A stretch of 64,000 nt of DNA from Roseimicrobium gellanilyticum (GCF_003315205.1 NZ_QNRR01000006.1:186001-250000), one strand, 5' to 3'. Shown: positions 18,762 to 27,964, counted from the stretch's first letter. Notes: a model not told the origin generated them from the sequence alone. Made by a program: numbers and translations.

Positions 18762-19352
18762 ATGAGCACACCCCGCACTCACTTGAGTTTGGAAGAACGC
18801 GTTTACGCGGCCTCAAAAGCGGCATTTTCCGCAGTGATCAAGGCGCATCCGGATCAGAATTTCTATGCCTTCGGCCTGTTCACTGACGATTCTCTCCAAT
18901 TCCTGCATGCTGTCGCGAATACCGAAGAGGCGCTGACCGAGACAGTCAGGCGTTACAAAAAGGAAGTCGATCCCCAATTCGGCTGCACGTCGACGCATGC
19001 TGGAATGCGCTGGGCATATGGAGACTGGGGATTCTTCCCCGAAATAGCCGACGAGCACTTCATCGAAATCAACGATATTGTGCGCGCAAATTTTGACCTG
19101 CCCTCGGAGCAGTTTGCGGCGGCTGTAGAACCAATGTGGCTCGCCGTTCTGACCGGCCTCAAGAGACTGGAGCAGGAGCACTTTTTTGGAGAAGGTCATA
19201 CTCGCTCCAAAATCACATTGCTGGTCGTCGGGGACCTGCCGCCGGAGTTCGTCGAGTCCTGGGTTCGAGAGCTAAATCCGTCCGATGTTGTGGAGCGATA
19301 CGTAAGTTGGGATGCCGATGCGCCTGATTCTCCGGGCGGCTCTCAACAATGA
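18762..19352 (+). CDS. DUF4303 protein
   Basis: The protein has 196 residues. The pattern KAAFSAVIKAHPDQNFYAFGLFTDDSLQFLHAVANTEEAL, followed by RWAYGDWGFF and a later WLAVLTGLKRLEQEHFFGEG, fits DUF4303, a family often found in polymorphic-toxin and contact-dependent loci as a possible immunity protein. No toxin gene is next to it here. The last 13 codons overlap an upstream extension of the next gene's frame, but that gene's real start lies after the stop. Confidence 0.7.
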   Translation: MSTPRTHLSLEERVYAASKAAFSAVIKAHPDQNFYAFGLFTDDSLQFLHAVANTEEALTETVRRYKKEVDPQFGCTSTHAGMRWAYGDWGFFPEIADEHFIEINDIVRANFDLPSEQFAAAVEPMWLAVLTGLKRLEQEHFFGEGHTRSKITLLVVGDLPPEFVESWVRELNPSDVVERYVSWDADAPDSPGGSQQ

Positions 19353-19425
19353 CAGGCCAGACAGACGCTACAACCAATTCCGGGAAGCTGTTGCCAGTCG
19401 TGCTGGCGCACCTCTGCGCTCACGC

Positions 19426-20100
19426 ATGAACCACTTCGACGATCCCCAAGCCGTCTCGCGCTATGCGGAAAATCCGCCCCGTCTCGTGCCAGGCTTCGCA
19501 GACCTACAACGCATGACCTCGCTGCTCCTCGCCGAGCGCACTCCCGAGGACGCCCGCGTGCTGGTGCTCGGTGCTGGCGGAGGCCTTGAATTGAAGGTCC
19601 TAGCCGAAGCCCACCCGCAGTGGACCTTCGATGGCATCGACCCTTCCGCTGAAATGCTGAGGCTCGCGACCGCCACACTCGGCCCATCACTCAGCAAGCG
19701 TGTGCACCTTCACGAAGGCTACATCGATGTCGCACCGGAACATCCTTTCGACGCCGCGTCCTGCCTGCTGACTCTGCACTTCATTCCCGCAGATGAACGC
19801 CTCCGCACCCTCAAGGAAGTTCACCGTCGTCTGAAGCCCGGCGCCCCATTTGTCGCCGCCCATCACAGCATCCCGGAAGGCAAGGACGAACGAGACCTCT
19901 GGCTCTCCCGCTACGCTGCATTCGCCATCTCCTCCGGCGTCGAGCGCGCTCACGCAGAGTCCGCCCGCACTGCCATCGGCGAAAAGCTTCCCATCCTCTC
20001 ACCCGAGCACGACGAGGCCCTGTTGCGCGAAGCGGGTTTCACCAGCGTCAGCCTCTTCTACGCCGCTTTCACCTTTCGGGGATGGGTGGCGTATGCCTGA
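19426..20100 (+). CDS. Class I SAM-dependent methyltransferase
   Basis: The protein has 224 residues with a Rossmann methyltransferase fold. Motif I is VLVLGAGGGLELKVLAE (about 42-58), motif II follows as TFDGIDPSAEMLRLA, and post-motif strands include FDAASCLLTLHFI and the usual LKEVHRRLKPGAPFVAAHHS. Such proteins methylate small molecules or tRNA; the acceptor is unknown. The start at 19426 (MNHFDDPQAVSRYAENPP) is preferred because upstream in-frame residues overlap the DUF4303 gene and lack the fold. Confidence 0.82.
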   Translation: MNHFDDPQAVSRYAENPPRLVPGFADLQRMTSLLLAERTPEDARVLVLGAGGGLELKVLAEAHPQWTFDGIDPSAEMLRLATATLGPSLSKRVHLHEGYIDVAPEHPFDAASCLLTLHFIPADERLRTLKEVHRRLKPGAPFVAAHHSIPEGKDERDLWLSRYAAFAISSGVERAHAESARTAIGEKLPILSPEHDEALLREAGFTSVSLFYAAFTFRGWVAYA

Positions 20101-20285
20101 CCTCAAACGGGGATAACACATTCACATCGAGCGCATTTGTTTGGAATTCGAAACGTGAGCGCCACCCCTTAGTCGGCGGGAACCAGGTAAAAAGTTCACC
20201 AAATCCACCGCCCCCGGTCGCATTCGACGCGGCGTATTCGTCATCACGGTGAGATGCAACTGCTCGCCCATTGCCCCGAAAAAAA

Positions 20286-20321
20286 CCGTCTGGACGGCTT
20301 GATTTCCGACCGTCTGGACGG
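20286..20321. promoter_or_regulatory. Two tandem TetR operators
   Basis: Two identical 12 bp palindromic sites CCGTC-TG-GACGG lie at 20286-20297 and 20310-20321, 24 bp apart centre to centre. The second ends one base before an ATG at 20323. Size, symmetry and position just before the tetR gene fit autorepression by the TetR protein and control of the linked efflux genes. Confidence 0.7.
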
Positions 20322-20340
20322 TATGCATCCGGCAGACTGC

Positions 20341-20931
20341 ATGATTCGCCCTCCACATCCCCTCAAGGACGTCCTGCTCGACGCAGCGGAAACCGTGGCC
20401 GCCAGAGAAGGGGTTTCCCGCCTGACGTTTGACGCAGTGGCTTCCGAGGCAGGCGTGAGCAAGGGAGGGCTGCTCCACCACTTCTCCAACAAGGATCACC
20501 TCATTGAGGCCATGGTGAAGCGCACGGCGGACGCCTGGCGCAAACATTTCACCGAGTCCTATCAGAGCGTGCCTGAAGGTCCCGGCCGCATGGCACGCGC
20601 CATCCTGAAGTGCTGTCTCACAGATGCGCAAACCTGGACGGAGCAGCTCCGGCGCAGCTATGCCGCTGTCTTCGCCGCGCTCGCGCATGACCCGGCGCTC
20701 ATCCAGCCCATGCGCGAGGCCTATGCCGACCTCTATCGCCTCGTGGCCGAAGATGGCCTGCCCACCAACGTGAGCGAGACCGTGGTCACCGCCATTGATG
20801 GTCTCTGGCTGCACTGGGTGCTTCGACTTCGTCCCGTGGATCAATCCGTCATGGATCGTCTCCGCGCCTCCCTGGAAACCCTGCTTAACAATGCCGTGGC
20901 TGAGAAAGAAAAGGCCGGCGCTCTCAAATAA
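20341..20931 (+). CDS. TetR/AcrR family repressor of the adjacent efflux pump
   Basis: The protein has 196 residues from the ATG at 20341. The N-terminal helix-turn-helix is canonical (LLDAAETVAAREGVSRLTFDAVASEAGVSKGGLLHHFSNKDHLIEAMV). The C-terminal ligand domain is variable, as expected. An alternative ATG at 20323 abuts the second operator, so a normal leader favours 20341. The two operators upstream and the RND genes 18 bp downstream suggest it represses tetR-adaptor-permease and is relieved by a pumped compound. Confidence 0.88.
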   Translation: MIRPPHPLKDVLLDAAETVAAREGVSRLTFDAVASEAGVSKGGLLHHFSNKDHLIEAMVKRTADAWRKHFTESYQSVPEGPGRMARAILKCCLTDAQTWTEQLRRSYAAVFAALAHDPALIQPMREAYADLYRLVAEDGLPTNVSETVVTAIDGLWLHWVLRLRPVDQSVMDRLRASLETLLNNAVAEKEKAGALK

Positions 20932-20949
20932 CCCCCCAAAGCCCAAATC

Positions 20950-22062
20950 ATGAGTGCTGCACGTTGGATCGCATCCGTTGTGTTGATTGGAGCCGTCGCC
21001 TCTGGTGGCTACGCTCTTGCCGCGTGGAAACGCAACTCCCTTGAGCAGGCTGCCGCCGCGGCAGCCAGCCAGCCCGAGCCCATGGAGTCGGTGATCGTTG
21101 CCGTCGCCGAACAGCGCGAGCACCGCCGGACCACCACGTCCATCGGTACCGTGTTGGCGCTGCGCTCGATCACCCTGCGCAATGAACTCGCTGGCACGGT
21201 GGAGAAGGCAACCCTCGTACCCGGTCAGATCGTAGAGGCGGGTACTGTGCTCGTGGCCCAGGATATCTCCGTGGAGCAGGCGGAACTGAAAGCGCAGGAG
21301 GCACAGGCCTCACTCGCCGAGGCCACGCTGAAGCGCATGAAACAGCTCTCAGAAAACAAGGCGGCACCGGAGATGGAACTCGATCGCGCGCAGGCCGAGC
21401 GTGATGTCGCACTTGCTCAGGTGGCCCGTACGAAAGCGGTGATCGCCCGCAAGATCATCCGCGCCCCCTTCCGCGCTCGCGTGGGCATGGCGGATTTGCA
21501 CCCCGGTCAGTACCTCGAAGAGGGCACCGAGCTCACGACGCTGCAGGGTGTCGATGGTGCGGTGCACGTGGACTTCACCGTGACCCAGGCCGTCTCCAGC
21601 ACGCTGAAGGAAGGATTCCCCGTGGAGATCATCAACGTGACCAATGACAAGCCTGTCACGGCAAAGATCGTTGCTCTCGATGCGCGTGTCGATCCCAAGA
21701 CACGCAACGCAGATGTGCGCGCCAGAATCGATGATGCGAATCAGGCTCCTGCACCTGGTGCTTCCGTGCGTGTCCGCGTGCCTGTCGGAGCTTCCCGCAC
21801 CGCCGTGGCGGTCCCCATCAGTGCGCTGCGTCGCGGCCCTGAGGGCGACCACGTCTTTGTGATTTCATCCGAAGCCAACGGCGCGAACCGGGCCCACATG
21901 CGCCTGGTGCAGAGCGGCGCCGTGAACGGCGACGAGGTGCTCATCGAGTCCGGTCTGAAGCCGGGCGACCGCGTGGCCGCCTCCGGTTCCTTCAAACTGC
22001 GCGAGGCTGTGCTCGTCGCGGCAGCCAATGAGGCTCCCAAGGACGCAGGCCAGGCCAACTAA
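20950..22062 (+). CDS. RND efflux periplasmic adaptor (AcrA/HlyD family)
   Basis: The protein has 370 residues. A signal or anchor helix occupies about 5-25 (WIASVVLIGAVASGGYALAAW). The biotinyl-lipoyl half-motifs LRNELAGTVEKATLVPGQIVEAGTVLVAQD and IRAPFRARVGMADLHPGQYLEEG flank a helical hairpin with heptad repeats (QAELKAQEAQASLAEATLKRM). A beta-barrel and membrane-proximal domain follow. It links the inner-membrane pump to an outer-membrane channel. No TolC-like gene is adjacent, so the channel must come from elsewhere in the genome. Confidence 0.92.
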   Translation: MSAARWIASVVLIGAVASGGYALAAWKRNSLEQAAAAAASQPEPMESVIVAVAEQREHRRTTTSIGTVLALRSITLRNELAGTVEKATLVPGQIVEAGTVLVAQDISVEQAELKAQEAQASLAEATLKRMKQLSENKAAPEMELDRAQAERDVALAQVARTKAVIARKIIRAPFRARVGMADLHPGQYLEEGTELTTLQGVDGAVHVDFTVTQAVSSTLKEGFPVEIINVTNDKPVTAKIVALDARVDPKTRNADVRARIDDANQAPAPGASVRVRVPVGASRTAVAVPISALRRGPEGDHVFVISSEANGANRAHMRLVQSGAVNGDEVLIESGLKPGDRVAASGSFKLREAVLVAAANEAPKDAGQAN

Positions 22063-22139
22063 GCAATCAAGCGAGCGGCTCCCGCCGCATCACTCTCCTC
22101 CCCACCTTCTTCCTCCACTCCACCGAGGGCCGGAATCTC

Positions 22140-25100
22140 ATGCGCTCATTTACCGACATCTTCATCAAGCACCCTGTGCTCGCGATCGTCGTCAACCTGG
22201 TGATTGTCCTCGTTGGCTGGCGGTCCATCAGCTCGCTACCCGTGCAGCAGTATCCGAAGATTGAGAGCTCCTCGATCATCATCACCACGCTGTACTACGG
22301 CGCGAGTGCGGAGACCGTGCGAGGTTTCCTCACCACCCCCATCGAGCGTGTGGTCTCGCAGATTGGTGGCGTGGACCATGTGGAGTCCACCAGCCGCGCA
22401 GGCATCAGCACGGTAACGGTTCGGCTGAAGCTCAATCACGACATCACCGCAGGCCTTGCGGAAGTCACCGCGCGTCTACAGCAGGTCCGCGCGGAACTTC
22501 CCACGGAAGCAGAGCCTCCCGCCGTGGAGGTGCAGCGCGCGGATCGACCCTACGCGACCTTCTACCTGAGCTTCAACTCGACGGAGCGTAGCGTGCCCGC
22601 CGTGACAGACTGGCTCCTCCGCACGCTGCAACCGCAGCTCGCCACACTTCCGGGTGTGCAACGTGTGACCATTGAAGGCGGTCGACAGATTGCCATGCGC
22701 GTCTGGATTGATCCCGATCGCCTTGCCGCGTTGAACCTCTCTCCCGGTGACGTGCAGGCCGCGCTGCGCCGCAACAACTTCCTCGCGGCCGTGGGACGCA
22801 CCAAGGGCAACCTCGTGGAGATCAACCTTCTTGCGAACACCGACCTGCGTTCCACAGACGAGTTCGCCAACCTCATCGTAACCGACCGCGATGGAGCCAT
22901 CGTGCGGCTCAGCGATGTCGCGAAGGTAGAACTCGGCGCCGAAGAGCCGGACATGATTGCGAAGCACAGCAAGAAGGAGGGTGTGTACCTCGGCATCTGG
23001 CCCCTCATCGGTTCCAATGAAATCGATGTGGCCAGGAATCTGCAGGAAGAGATGGACCGCATCCGCCCCAACCTGCCGAAGGACATCGAGATGTACCTCG
23101 CGTGGGATGGCACCATGTTCATGCGTGACGCGCTGAAGGAAATCAGCAAGACGCTCATCGAGACCGTGCTCATCGTCGGTCTCGCGGTGTTCCTTTTCAT
23201 GGGATCCATTCGCACGGCACTCGTGCCGCTCATTGCGATGCCCATCTCACTCATCGGCGCGGCAGCGATCATGCTGGCCTGCGGATTCAGCCTGAACCTG
23301 CTTACCATCCTCGCCATCGTGCTCTCCGTGGGCCTGGTGGTGGATGACGCCATCGTCGTGGTGGAAAACGTGGAACGCCACGTGCACGAGGGGAAGACAC
23401 GCATGCAGGCAGCACTCATCGGAGCGCGAGAGCTTCTGGGCCCCATCATCGCAATGACCATCACGCTCGCCACGGTGTATGCGCCGATTGGCTTCCAGGG
23501 AGGCCTGACTGGCTCACTCTTCCTGGAGTTCGCCATCACGCTGGCAGCCGCAGTGGTTGTGTCCGGCTTCGTCGCCCTGACACTCTCTCCCGTGATGAGC
23601 GCTCACTTCGTTCATGCCAAGGGGAAGGAAGGCTGGCTTACGCGGTTGGTGAACCGCACCTTCGAACGTGTGAAGAATGTCTACGCCAGCATGTTGGATG
23701 TGGCCCTGCAGATGCGCACCGTCATTGTGCTCGTTGCCATCGTGGTCATGTTTGCCGCCTGGCCTTTCTACATGTTCTCGGCAAAGGAACTCGCACCCGT
23801 GGAAGACCAGAGCCACATCAGCCTCTTCCTCGACACCCCTCCAGATTCCACCATTGAGGCGGCCAATCGTGAGTCACTCAAGCTAGTGGAAGCCGTGACC
23901 GCCTTTCCGGAAGCGGAGTACATGTGGTCTCTCACCGCAGGCTGGGGCGGCTTCGGCGGCATGGTGGCGAAGGATTGGAAAAATCGCGGACGCACCACCG
24001 CGGAGATGTACGGCGAAGTCTATGGCGCGGTCTCCTCCGTGCCCGGTCTCCGTGTTTTCCCGCGTCTCGACCCACCGCTTCCCACCCCCGGCCAGTATGA
24101 TGTGGAGCTGGTGCTGCAAACGAACGAGCCACTGGAGAACATGCTCCAAACCGTCGGCGAGATCATCGGCGCTGGTTTCCAGAGCGGCAAGTTCCTCTAT
24201 GTGGACACAGACCTGAAAATCGACCGTCCCGAAGCGCGGGTCATGATCGACCGCGAGCGCCTCGCGGACCTTGGACTCGACCTCGCGGGCGTGGGCCAGG
24301 AACTCGGCACGCTCCTTGGCGGCGCCTATGTGAATCGCTTCAACTACTTCGACCGCAGCTACAAGGTCATCCCCCAGATTGGCGACAACGATCGCGCCGC
24401 CGTGGGCCCTCTGCTCGATCTCAAGGTGAAGACTCCCGAAGGCGAACTCGTGCCGGTGTCCACCTTCACCAGCATCGAAGCTCACACCGCGCCACGCACG
24501 CTCAACCGCTTCCAGCAACGCAATGCCGTGCGCATCTTCGGTGGCGTGCAACCTGGCGTGACGAAGGAAGAAGGCCTGCGCGTCCTGGAAGAAGCAGCAC
24601 GAAAGGCCGGCGGCCCAGGCGTCACGCTCGACTATGCAGGCGAGTCCCGCCAGATCCGCCGTGAAGGCTCCGCACTCACCGTGACGCTCGGCTTCGCGGT
24701 GGTGCTCATCTACCTCGTGCTCGCCGCGCAATTCCGCAGCTTCCGCGATCCCCTCATCGTGCTGCTCGGCTCCGTGCCGCTCGCCATCTCCGGCGCGCTG
24801 ATGTTCACCTTCCTCGACTTCACCACAATCAACATCTACTCGCAGGTGGGCCTCATCACGCTGGTGGGCCTGATCGCCAAGAACGGCATCCTGATTGTGC
24901 AGTTCGCCAATGAACTCCAGGCGCAAGGCCTGGAGAAGATGGCAGCCCTGCGCGAGGCCTCACTCACGCGCCTGCGCCCGGTGCTCATGACCTCCGCCGC
25001 GACCGTCTTCGGCCACTTCCCCCTGGTGCTCGTGACCGGTCCCGGCGCCGAAGCACGTAACAGCATCGGCATCGTGCTTGTGACTGGGATGGTGGTGGGC

Positions 25101-25235
25101 ACCATCTTCACGCTCTTCGTCGTGCCGGTGTTCTACTCACTCATTGCCGGACGCCACCAACCGGAACTCGACACGGACAATCTCGAGGAAGAAACGCCAG
25201 TTCCCGCCCTCATCCCAGCAGGAAGCGCTGCGTAA
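22140..25235 (+). CDS. RND efflux transporter permease (HAE1/AcrB-like)
   Basis: This 1031-residue inner-membrane pump has 12 helices and two large periplasmic loops. The proton-relay motif in helix 4 is GLVVDDAIVVVENVERH, with two adjacent Asp. The N-terminus FTDIFIKHPVLAIVVNLVIVLVGW and ETVRGFLTTPIERVVSQIGGVDHVES are standard. The C-terminal half repeats the pattern (LITLVGLIAKNGILIVQFANELQ). It uses proton influx to expel hydrophobic drugs. It follows the adaptor by 77 bp and is under the same TetR operators by inference. Confidence 0.95.
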   Translation: MRSFTDIFIKHPVLAIVVNLVIVLVGWRSISSLPVQQYPKIESSSIIITTLYYGASAETVRGFLTTPIERVVSQIGGVDHVESTSRAGISTVTVRLKLNHDITAGLAEVTARLQQVRAELPTEAEPPAVEVQRADRPYATFYLSFNSTERSVPAVTDWLLRTLQPQLATLPGVQRVTIEGGRQIAMRVWIDPDRLAALNLSPGDVQAALRRNNFLAAVGRTKGNLVEINLLANTDLRSTDEFANLIVTDRDGAIVRLSDVAKVELGAEEPDMIAKHSKKEGVYLGIWPLIGSNEIDVARNLQEEMDRIRPNLPKDIEMYLAWDGTMFMRDALKEISKTLIETVLIVGLAVFLFMGSIRTALVPLIAMPISLIGAAAIMLACGFSLNLLTILAIVLSVGLVVDDAIVVVENVERHVHEGKTRMQAALIGARELLGPIIAMTITLATVYAPIGFQGGLTGSLFLEFAITLAAAVVVSGFVALTLSPVMSAHFVHAKGKEGWLTRLVNRTFERVKNVYASMLDVALQMRTVIVLVAIVVMFAAWPFYMFSAKELAPVEDQSHISLFLDTPPDSTIEAANRESLKLVEAVTAFPEAEYMWSLTAGWGGFGGMVAKDWKNRGRTTAEMYGEVYGAVSSVPGLRVFPRLDPPLPTPGQYDVELVLQTNEPLENMLQTVGEIIGAGFQSGKFLYVDTDLKIDRPEARVMIDRERLADLGLDLAGVGQELGTLLGGAYVNRFNYFDRSYKVIPQIGDNDRAAVGPLLDLKVKTPEGELVPVSTFTSIEAHTAPRTLNRFQQRNAVRIFGGVQPGVTKEEGLRVLEEAARKAGGPGVTLDYAGESRQIRREGSALTVTLGFAVVLIYLVLAAQFRSFRDPLIVLLGSVPLAISGALMFTFLDFTTINIYSQVGLITLVGLIAKNGILIVQFANELQAQGLEKMAALREASLTRLRPVLMTSAATVFGHFPLVLVTGPGAEARNSIGIVLVTGMVVGTIFTLFVVPVFYSLIAGRHQPELDTDNLEEETPVPALIPAGSAA

Positions 25236-25318
25236 CGGAACACCCCTGGTCAGCATTGTCGACCCTTGCACGCATAGACACAAAGCAGCTCGCAAGCATA
25301 TCCATCGGTCCCGCAGCC

Positions 25319-25425
25319 GCGCCCTGAAGGGGCGCAGGAGCGCAGCCCAGGGTTAGGGAGCCTCAGCGACCGACACCCTGGGTGCGACAACAAAAATAAG
25401 TTTTGACCCTGAAGGGGTCGCGGAG
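25319..25425. repeat. Dispersed three-hairpin repeat, copy B
   Basis: The copy has GCGCCC-TGAAG-GGGCGC as its first hairpin, the same central 36 bases as copy A with CAGGGT/ACCCTG arms, and GACCC-TGAA-GGGGTC plus GCGGAG at the end. It lies between the RND permease and the convergent FHA gene. The first stem differs from copy A (GCTGCC/GGCAGC) but still pairs. Confidence 0.8.
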
Positions 25426-25447
25426 ACTTAAGCCTCGCCTGACCGGC

Positions 25448-26281
25448 CTAGTTATTCGCGTCCATCATCATGGCGCCACCACCTACAGGAGCGGGTGTTG
25501 CCGGAGCAGGATTGCCCGCGCCCGGCGCCGGAGTTGGCGTCGCCGGCGCTGCGGGAGCAGCACCGCCGGCTGGAGCAGGTGATGGTGCCGGCGCGCCCTC
25601 AGCAGGCTTTTCCGGTTCCGAATGTTTTTCCACACCGGACTCCGTTTTTTCACGCGCCTTCATCAGCACGTCCTTCAGCAGGAATCCACCGGTGACCACG
25701 CCGTGGCGCACATGCAGGCCGATAAGAAACGCCAGCAGGAGGAAGAAAAGAAACGTCAGGAATCCCGCGCAACCGGTAGACTCCTTGTACTGTACCGTGC
25801 GTGAATACGAAGGCGAGCGGCCGCGCACGCCAGAGGTGCGCGCCATTTGTGCCACCTGCTGGGCAGACCTGCCGCTGCCTTTTGTGGAAGATACGGTGAC
25901 GCCTGAGGTTGCACTGCTCGGCGGAAGAGCCGGGGCTCCCGGAGGGAGCTTGGAGAAACTTGGCAGCGGAGTCACTGTCGGGATGGCCGGTGCATCCGTC
26001 AGATGCACAACGGCCGGGACATCGCCGAATGAAAGCTGGTCACCATCCTCGAGCTTGGCTTCCTCCACTTCCACGCCATTGACTTTGGTGCCATTCGTCG
26101 TGCCATGATCCTGCACGTAATAGCTGTCTCCACGGCGCTTCACCGTGGCATGATGGCTGGACACAGACGCGCTGGGAAGCACCACGATGCTGTCGGCATG
26201 CCTGCCGATCGTGATGACATCGGAGTCGAGCTCCGTCTCTATTTCAGTACCGTCCTCCAGCGTAAAAACAAGGCGCGCCAT
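25448..26281 (-). CDS. Membrane-anchored FHA-domain protein
   Basis: The protein has 277 residues. An FHA domain occupies about 1-95 with the phosphothreonine-binding residues in place (Gly26-Arg27, Ser42-His43, Asn63-Gly64, Asn68-Gly69). A Ser/Thr/Pro-rich linker leads to one membrane helix at about 172-190 (CAGFLTFLFFLLLAFLIGL). The rest is a Pro/Ala/Gly-rich tail, presumably in the periplasm. FHA domains bind pThr peptides, so the protein would sense Ser/Thr kinase signals on the cytoplasmic side. No kinase is adjacent. Its N-terminus resembles that of the giant FHA protein at 35957-41704. Confidence 0.82.
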   Translation of the reverse strand: MARLVFTLEDGTEIETELDSDVITIGRHADSIVVLPSASVSSHHATVKRRGDSYYVQDHGTTNGTKVNGVEVEEAKLEDGDQLSFGDVPAVVHLTDAPAIPTVTPLPSFSKLPPGAPALPPSSATSGVTVSSTKGSGRSAQQVAQMARTSGVRGRSPSYSRTVQYKESTGCAGFLTFLFFLLLAFLIGLHVRHGVVTGGFLLKDVLMKAREKTESGVEKHSEPEKPAEGAPAPSPAPAGGAAPAAPATPTPAPGAGNPAPATPAPVGGGAMMMDANN

Positions 26282-26402
26282 GGTGCGTGCGATGAAAGAC
26301 GGGTTTTTGCCGTCAGCAAGTTTTCGTTTGAACTATCGGGTGCAAACTGAGGCGTGATCGTTATAGTGGCGGACTGGCCAACTGGAATCCGTCAGCGTAT
26401 CC

Positions 26403-26906
26403 ATGAGTGTGAACGACTTTCCCCATCCCTCACGCCTCTCTCCACGGGCAGGTGCCTGCCTGCCATTGCGCCGATTTCTGGGCGTTCTCGCCGCCTGCGT
26501 CCTGATGCCCTTCGCTCCTGTCCGTGCCGATGAAGCATCCCAAGTAGAAGAAGCACTCGTCGAACTCGCCAAGACTCAGGAGTCCCAGGGGTTTGATTTC
26601 CGTGCGGACATCTGGGAACGCGAACTCTCACCCGACGTGGGCAAGGCCGTGCGCATCCAGCTCTTCAAGGGTAACGAATACCGGGTGTGTCTCGCCGTGT
26701 CTCCGAAGAGTGGCGTGCAAATCGCCTCCCAAGTGCTGGATGCCGAGGGCAAACCCATCGAATCCAAAGCGGAAAAGACTGCTGGTGGCTGGGGGGTGAC
26801 CCTGCATGTGACCCCCAAACGGACCGGCGTGTACATGGTAACCGTGCGCCATGCCGGTGGCCCCCAAAAGAAGGCCCTGTGCGCCATGATTTCCGGGTAC
26901 AAATGA
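26403..26906 (+). CDS. Exported hypothetical protein
   Basis: The protein has 167 residues with a long N-terminal signal region whose hydrophobic core is FLGVLAACVLMPFAPVRA. The mature domain is beta-rich (VRIQLFKGNEYRVCLAVS, VTLHVTPKRTGVYMVTVRHAGG) and resembles small periplasmic sandwich domains, such as pre-peptidase C-terminal or C2-like folds. No family is assigned. An ATG at 26403 gives a rather long n-region; a later start is possible but there is no ATG before the hydrophobic core. Confidence 0.65.
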   Translation: MSVNDFPHPSRLSPRAGACLPLRRFLGVLAACVLMPFAPVRADEASQVEEALVELAKTQESQGFDFRADIWERELSPDVGKAVRIQLFKGNEYRVCLAVSPKSGVQIASQVLDAEGKPIESKAEKTAGGWGVTLHVTPKRTGVYMVTVRHAGGPQKKALCAMISGYK

Positions 26907-26933
26907 TTCGCTGAAATACTCGCTGCATCCCGT

Positions 26934-26962
26934 TTGACACGGCGCTGATCGTGCCTTAAACA
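26934..26962 (+). promoter_or_regulatory. Sigma-70-type promoter of rpsT
   Basis: TTGACA at 26934-26939 and TAAACA at 26957-26962 are separated by 17 bp. The start codon of rpsT follows 27 bases after the -10 element. The consensus fit and spacing are good. Confidence 0.7.
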
Positions 26963-26989
26963 CTCCGCCCCGCATTTCACACCCGCTTT

Positions 26990-27259
26990 ATGCCGAACAT
27001 CCGCTCTTCCGAAAAAGACGTCCGCCGTATCAAGGCACGCACCGCGCGCAACAAGGCCACCAAGAGCCGTGTTCGCACCCTCCGGAAGAAAGTCCTCGCG
27101 GCGATCGCCAGCGGTGACTCCAAGGCCGCTCAGGAAGCCTACAACAACTTCGCTTCCGCCGCTGACAAGGCCGCCAAGACGAGCACCCTTCACAAGAACA
27201 CCGCCTCCCGTCTCAAGAGCCGGGTGGCCCAGAAGCTCGGCAAGACCGCCAAGGCCTGA
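26990..27259 (+). CDS. rpsT: 30S ribosomal protein S20
   Basis: The protein has 89 residues and is strongly basic, with the S20 start MPNIRSSEKDVRRIKARTARNKATKSRVRTL and the C-terminal GVL-like helix ending in LKSRVAQKLGKTAKA. S20 binds 16S rRNA early in 30S assembly. The gene is monocistronic: it has a promoter just upstream and an intrinsic terminator 43 bases after the stop. Confidence 0.95.
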   Translation: MPNIRSSEKDVRRIKARTARNKATKSRVRTLRKKVLAAIASGDSKAAQEAYNNFASAADKAAKTSTLHKNTASRLKSRVAQKLGKTAKA

Positions 27260-27302
27260 GGCCGAGGCACTCGCCAGACAATTCCAACCCTTGCGGGCAA
27301 GA

Positions 27303-27332
27303 GGCGCGGTATCACACCGCGCCTTGTTTTTT
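27303..27332 (+). terminator. Intrinsic terminator of rpsT
   Basis: A perfect GGCGCGGT/ACCGCGCC stem with a five-base loop is followed by TTGTTTTTT. Confidence 0.9.
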
Positions 27333-27397
27333 CCAGGCGTGAGCCGTGAGTCCCCCGCTTGACATGGCGCGTATTCAGTAAGACATCCCAACCAAGC

Positions 27398-27622
27398 ATG
27401 AGCGACTCCAAAGAACGGTTGAAGCAAGCGGCCAAGATTCTGGAACAACCGTCCGACTATAAGGTGTGCGAGGGCTGCGGCTCCATCGTCACCCTGCGAA
27501 CTTTTCACTGCCCGAGCTGCCACGGCTACCGGTTCGATGAAACCGCCGAACGCGTGATTGCCCAAGCCCAAATGCTGGCCAAGCGGAAGGCCAATTCCGT
27601 CCTGTCTTCGGACATGGCCTGA
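27398..27622 (+). CDS. Small zinc-ribbon protein
   Basis: The protein has 74 residues. Four cysteines form two CxxC knuckles (VCEGCGSI and HCPSCHGY), separated by about 13 residues, so a single zinc ribbon is expected. The flanks are helical (KERLKQAAKILEQ and ERVIAQAQMLAKRKA). The family is not recognised; small ribbons of this kind often assist transcription or translation. The start at 27398 opens with MSDSKERLK. The gene is followed by two terminator-like hairpins. Confidence 0.7.
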   Translation: MSDSKERLKQAAKILEQPSDYKVCEGCGSIVTLRTFHCPSCHGYRFDETAERVIAQAQMLAKRKANSVLSSDMA

Positions 27623-27645
27623 TTTTTCTGTCTCAGAAGCACCCT

Positions 27646-27671
27646 GGCCGGTGGAACCGGCCCCTTGTTTT
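27646..27671 (+). terminator. Intrinsic terminator
   Basis: GGCCGGT/ACCGGCC with a three-base loop is followed by CCTTGTTTT. A second, weaker hairpin GCGGAG/CTCCGC with TTCTTTTTT follows at about 27676-27713. Confidence 0.75.
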
Positions 27672-27834
27672 CCATGCGGAGCCCGTCTTTTGAGGGCCTC
27701 CGCCTTCTTTTTTGAGGGGCCATAATTGCCCTGCTTTTGAGGGAGTTCGGTGTGTACGGCGTACCGACGACACCCCTGCGGGCAAAAATGTTCAATTTTA
27801 GGGCACTTTTCGTGCCCGATCGTGCGAAAAAAAC

Positions 27835-27862
27835 TTCACAGCTGGGAAAAGCTCGCTACTTT
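27835..27862 (+). promoter_or_regulatory. Candidate promoter of the TorF-like porin gene
   Basis: TTCACA at 27835-27840 and TACTTT at 27857-27862 are 16 bp apart, giving a leader of about 95 bases. The 27623-27964 gap otherwise holds the terminator hairpins and a hairpin GGGCAC/GTGCCC at 27801-27817 just upstream. The promoter match is moderate. Confidence 0.4.
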
Positions 27863-27964
27863 CGGCGCTCGAAATACACCTTTTCCGACGTCACGGATTC
27901 GTCCGTGGAGCTGGCAGTGGTGGTATTTCAACCGACTAACACCAACCAAACCAAAACACACTGC

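Noticed and set aside
17297-19352. Genomic island integrated at tRNA-Val
   Set aside because: No integrase and no duplicate of the tRNA 3' end are visible; the following DUF genes have the same base composition as the rest.
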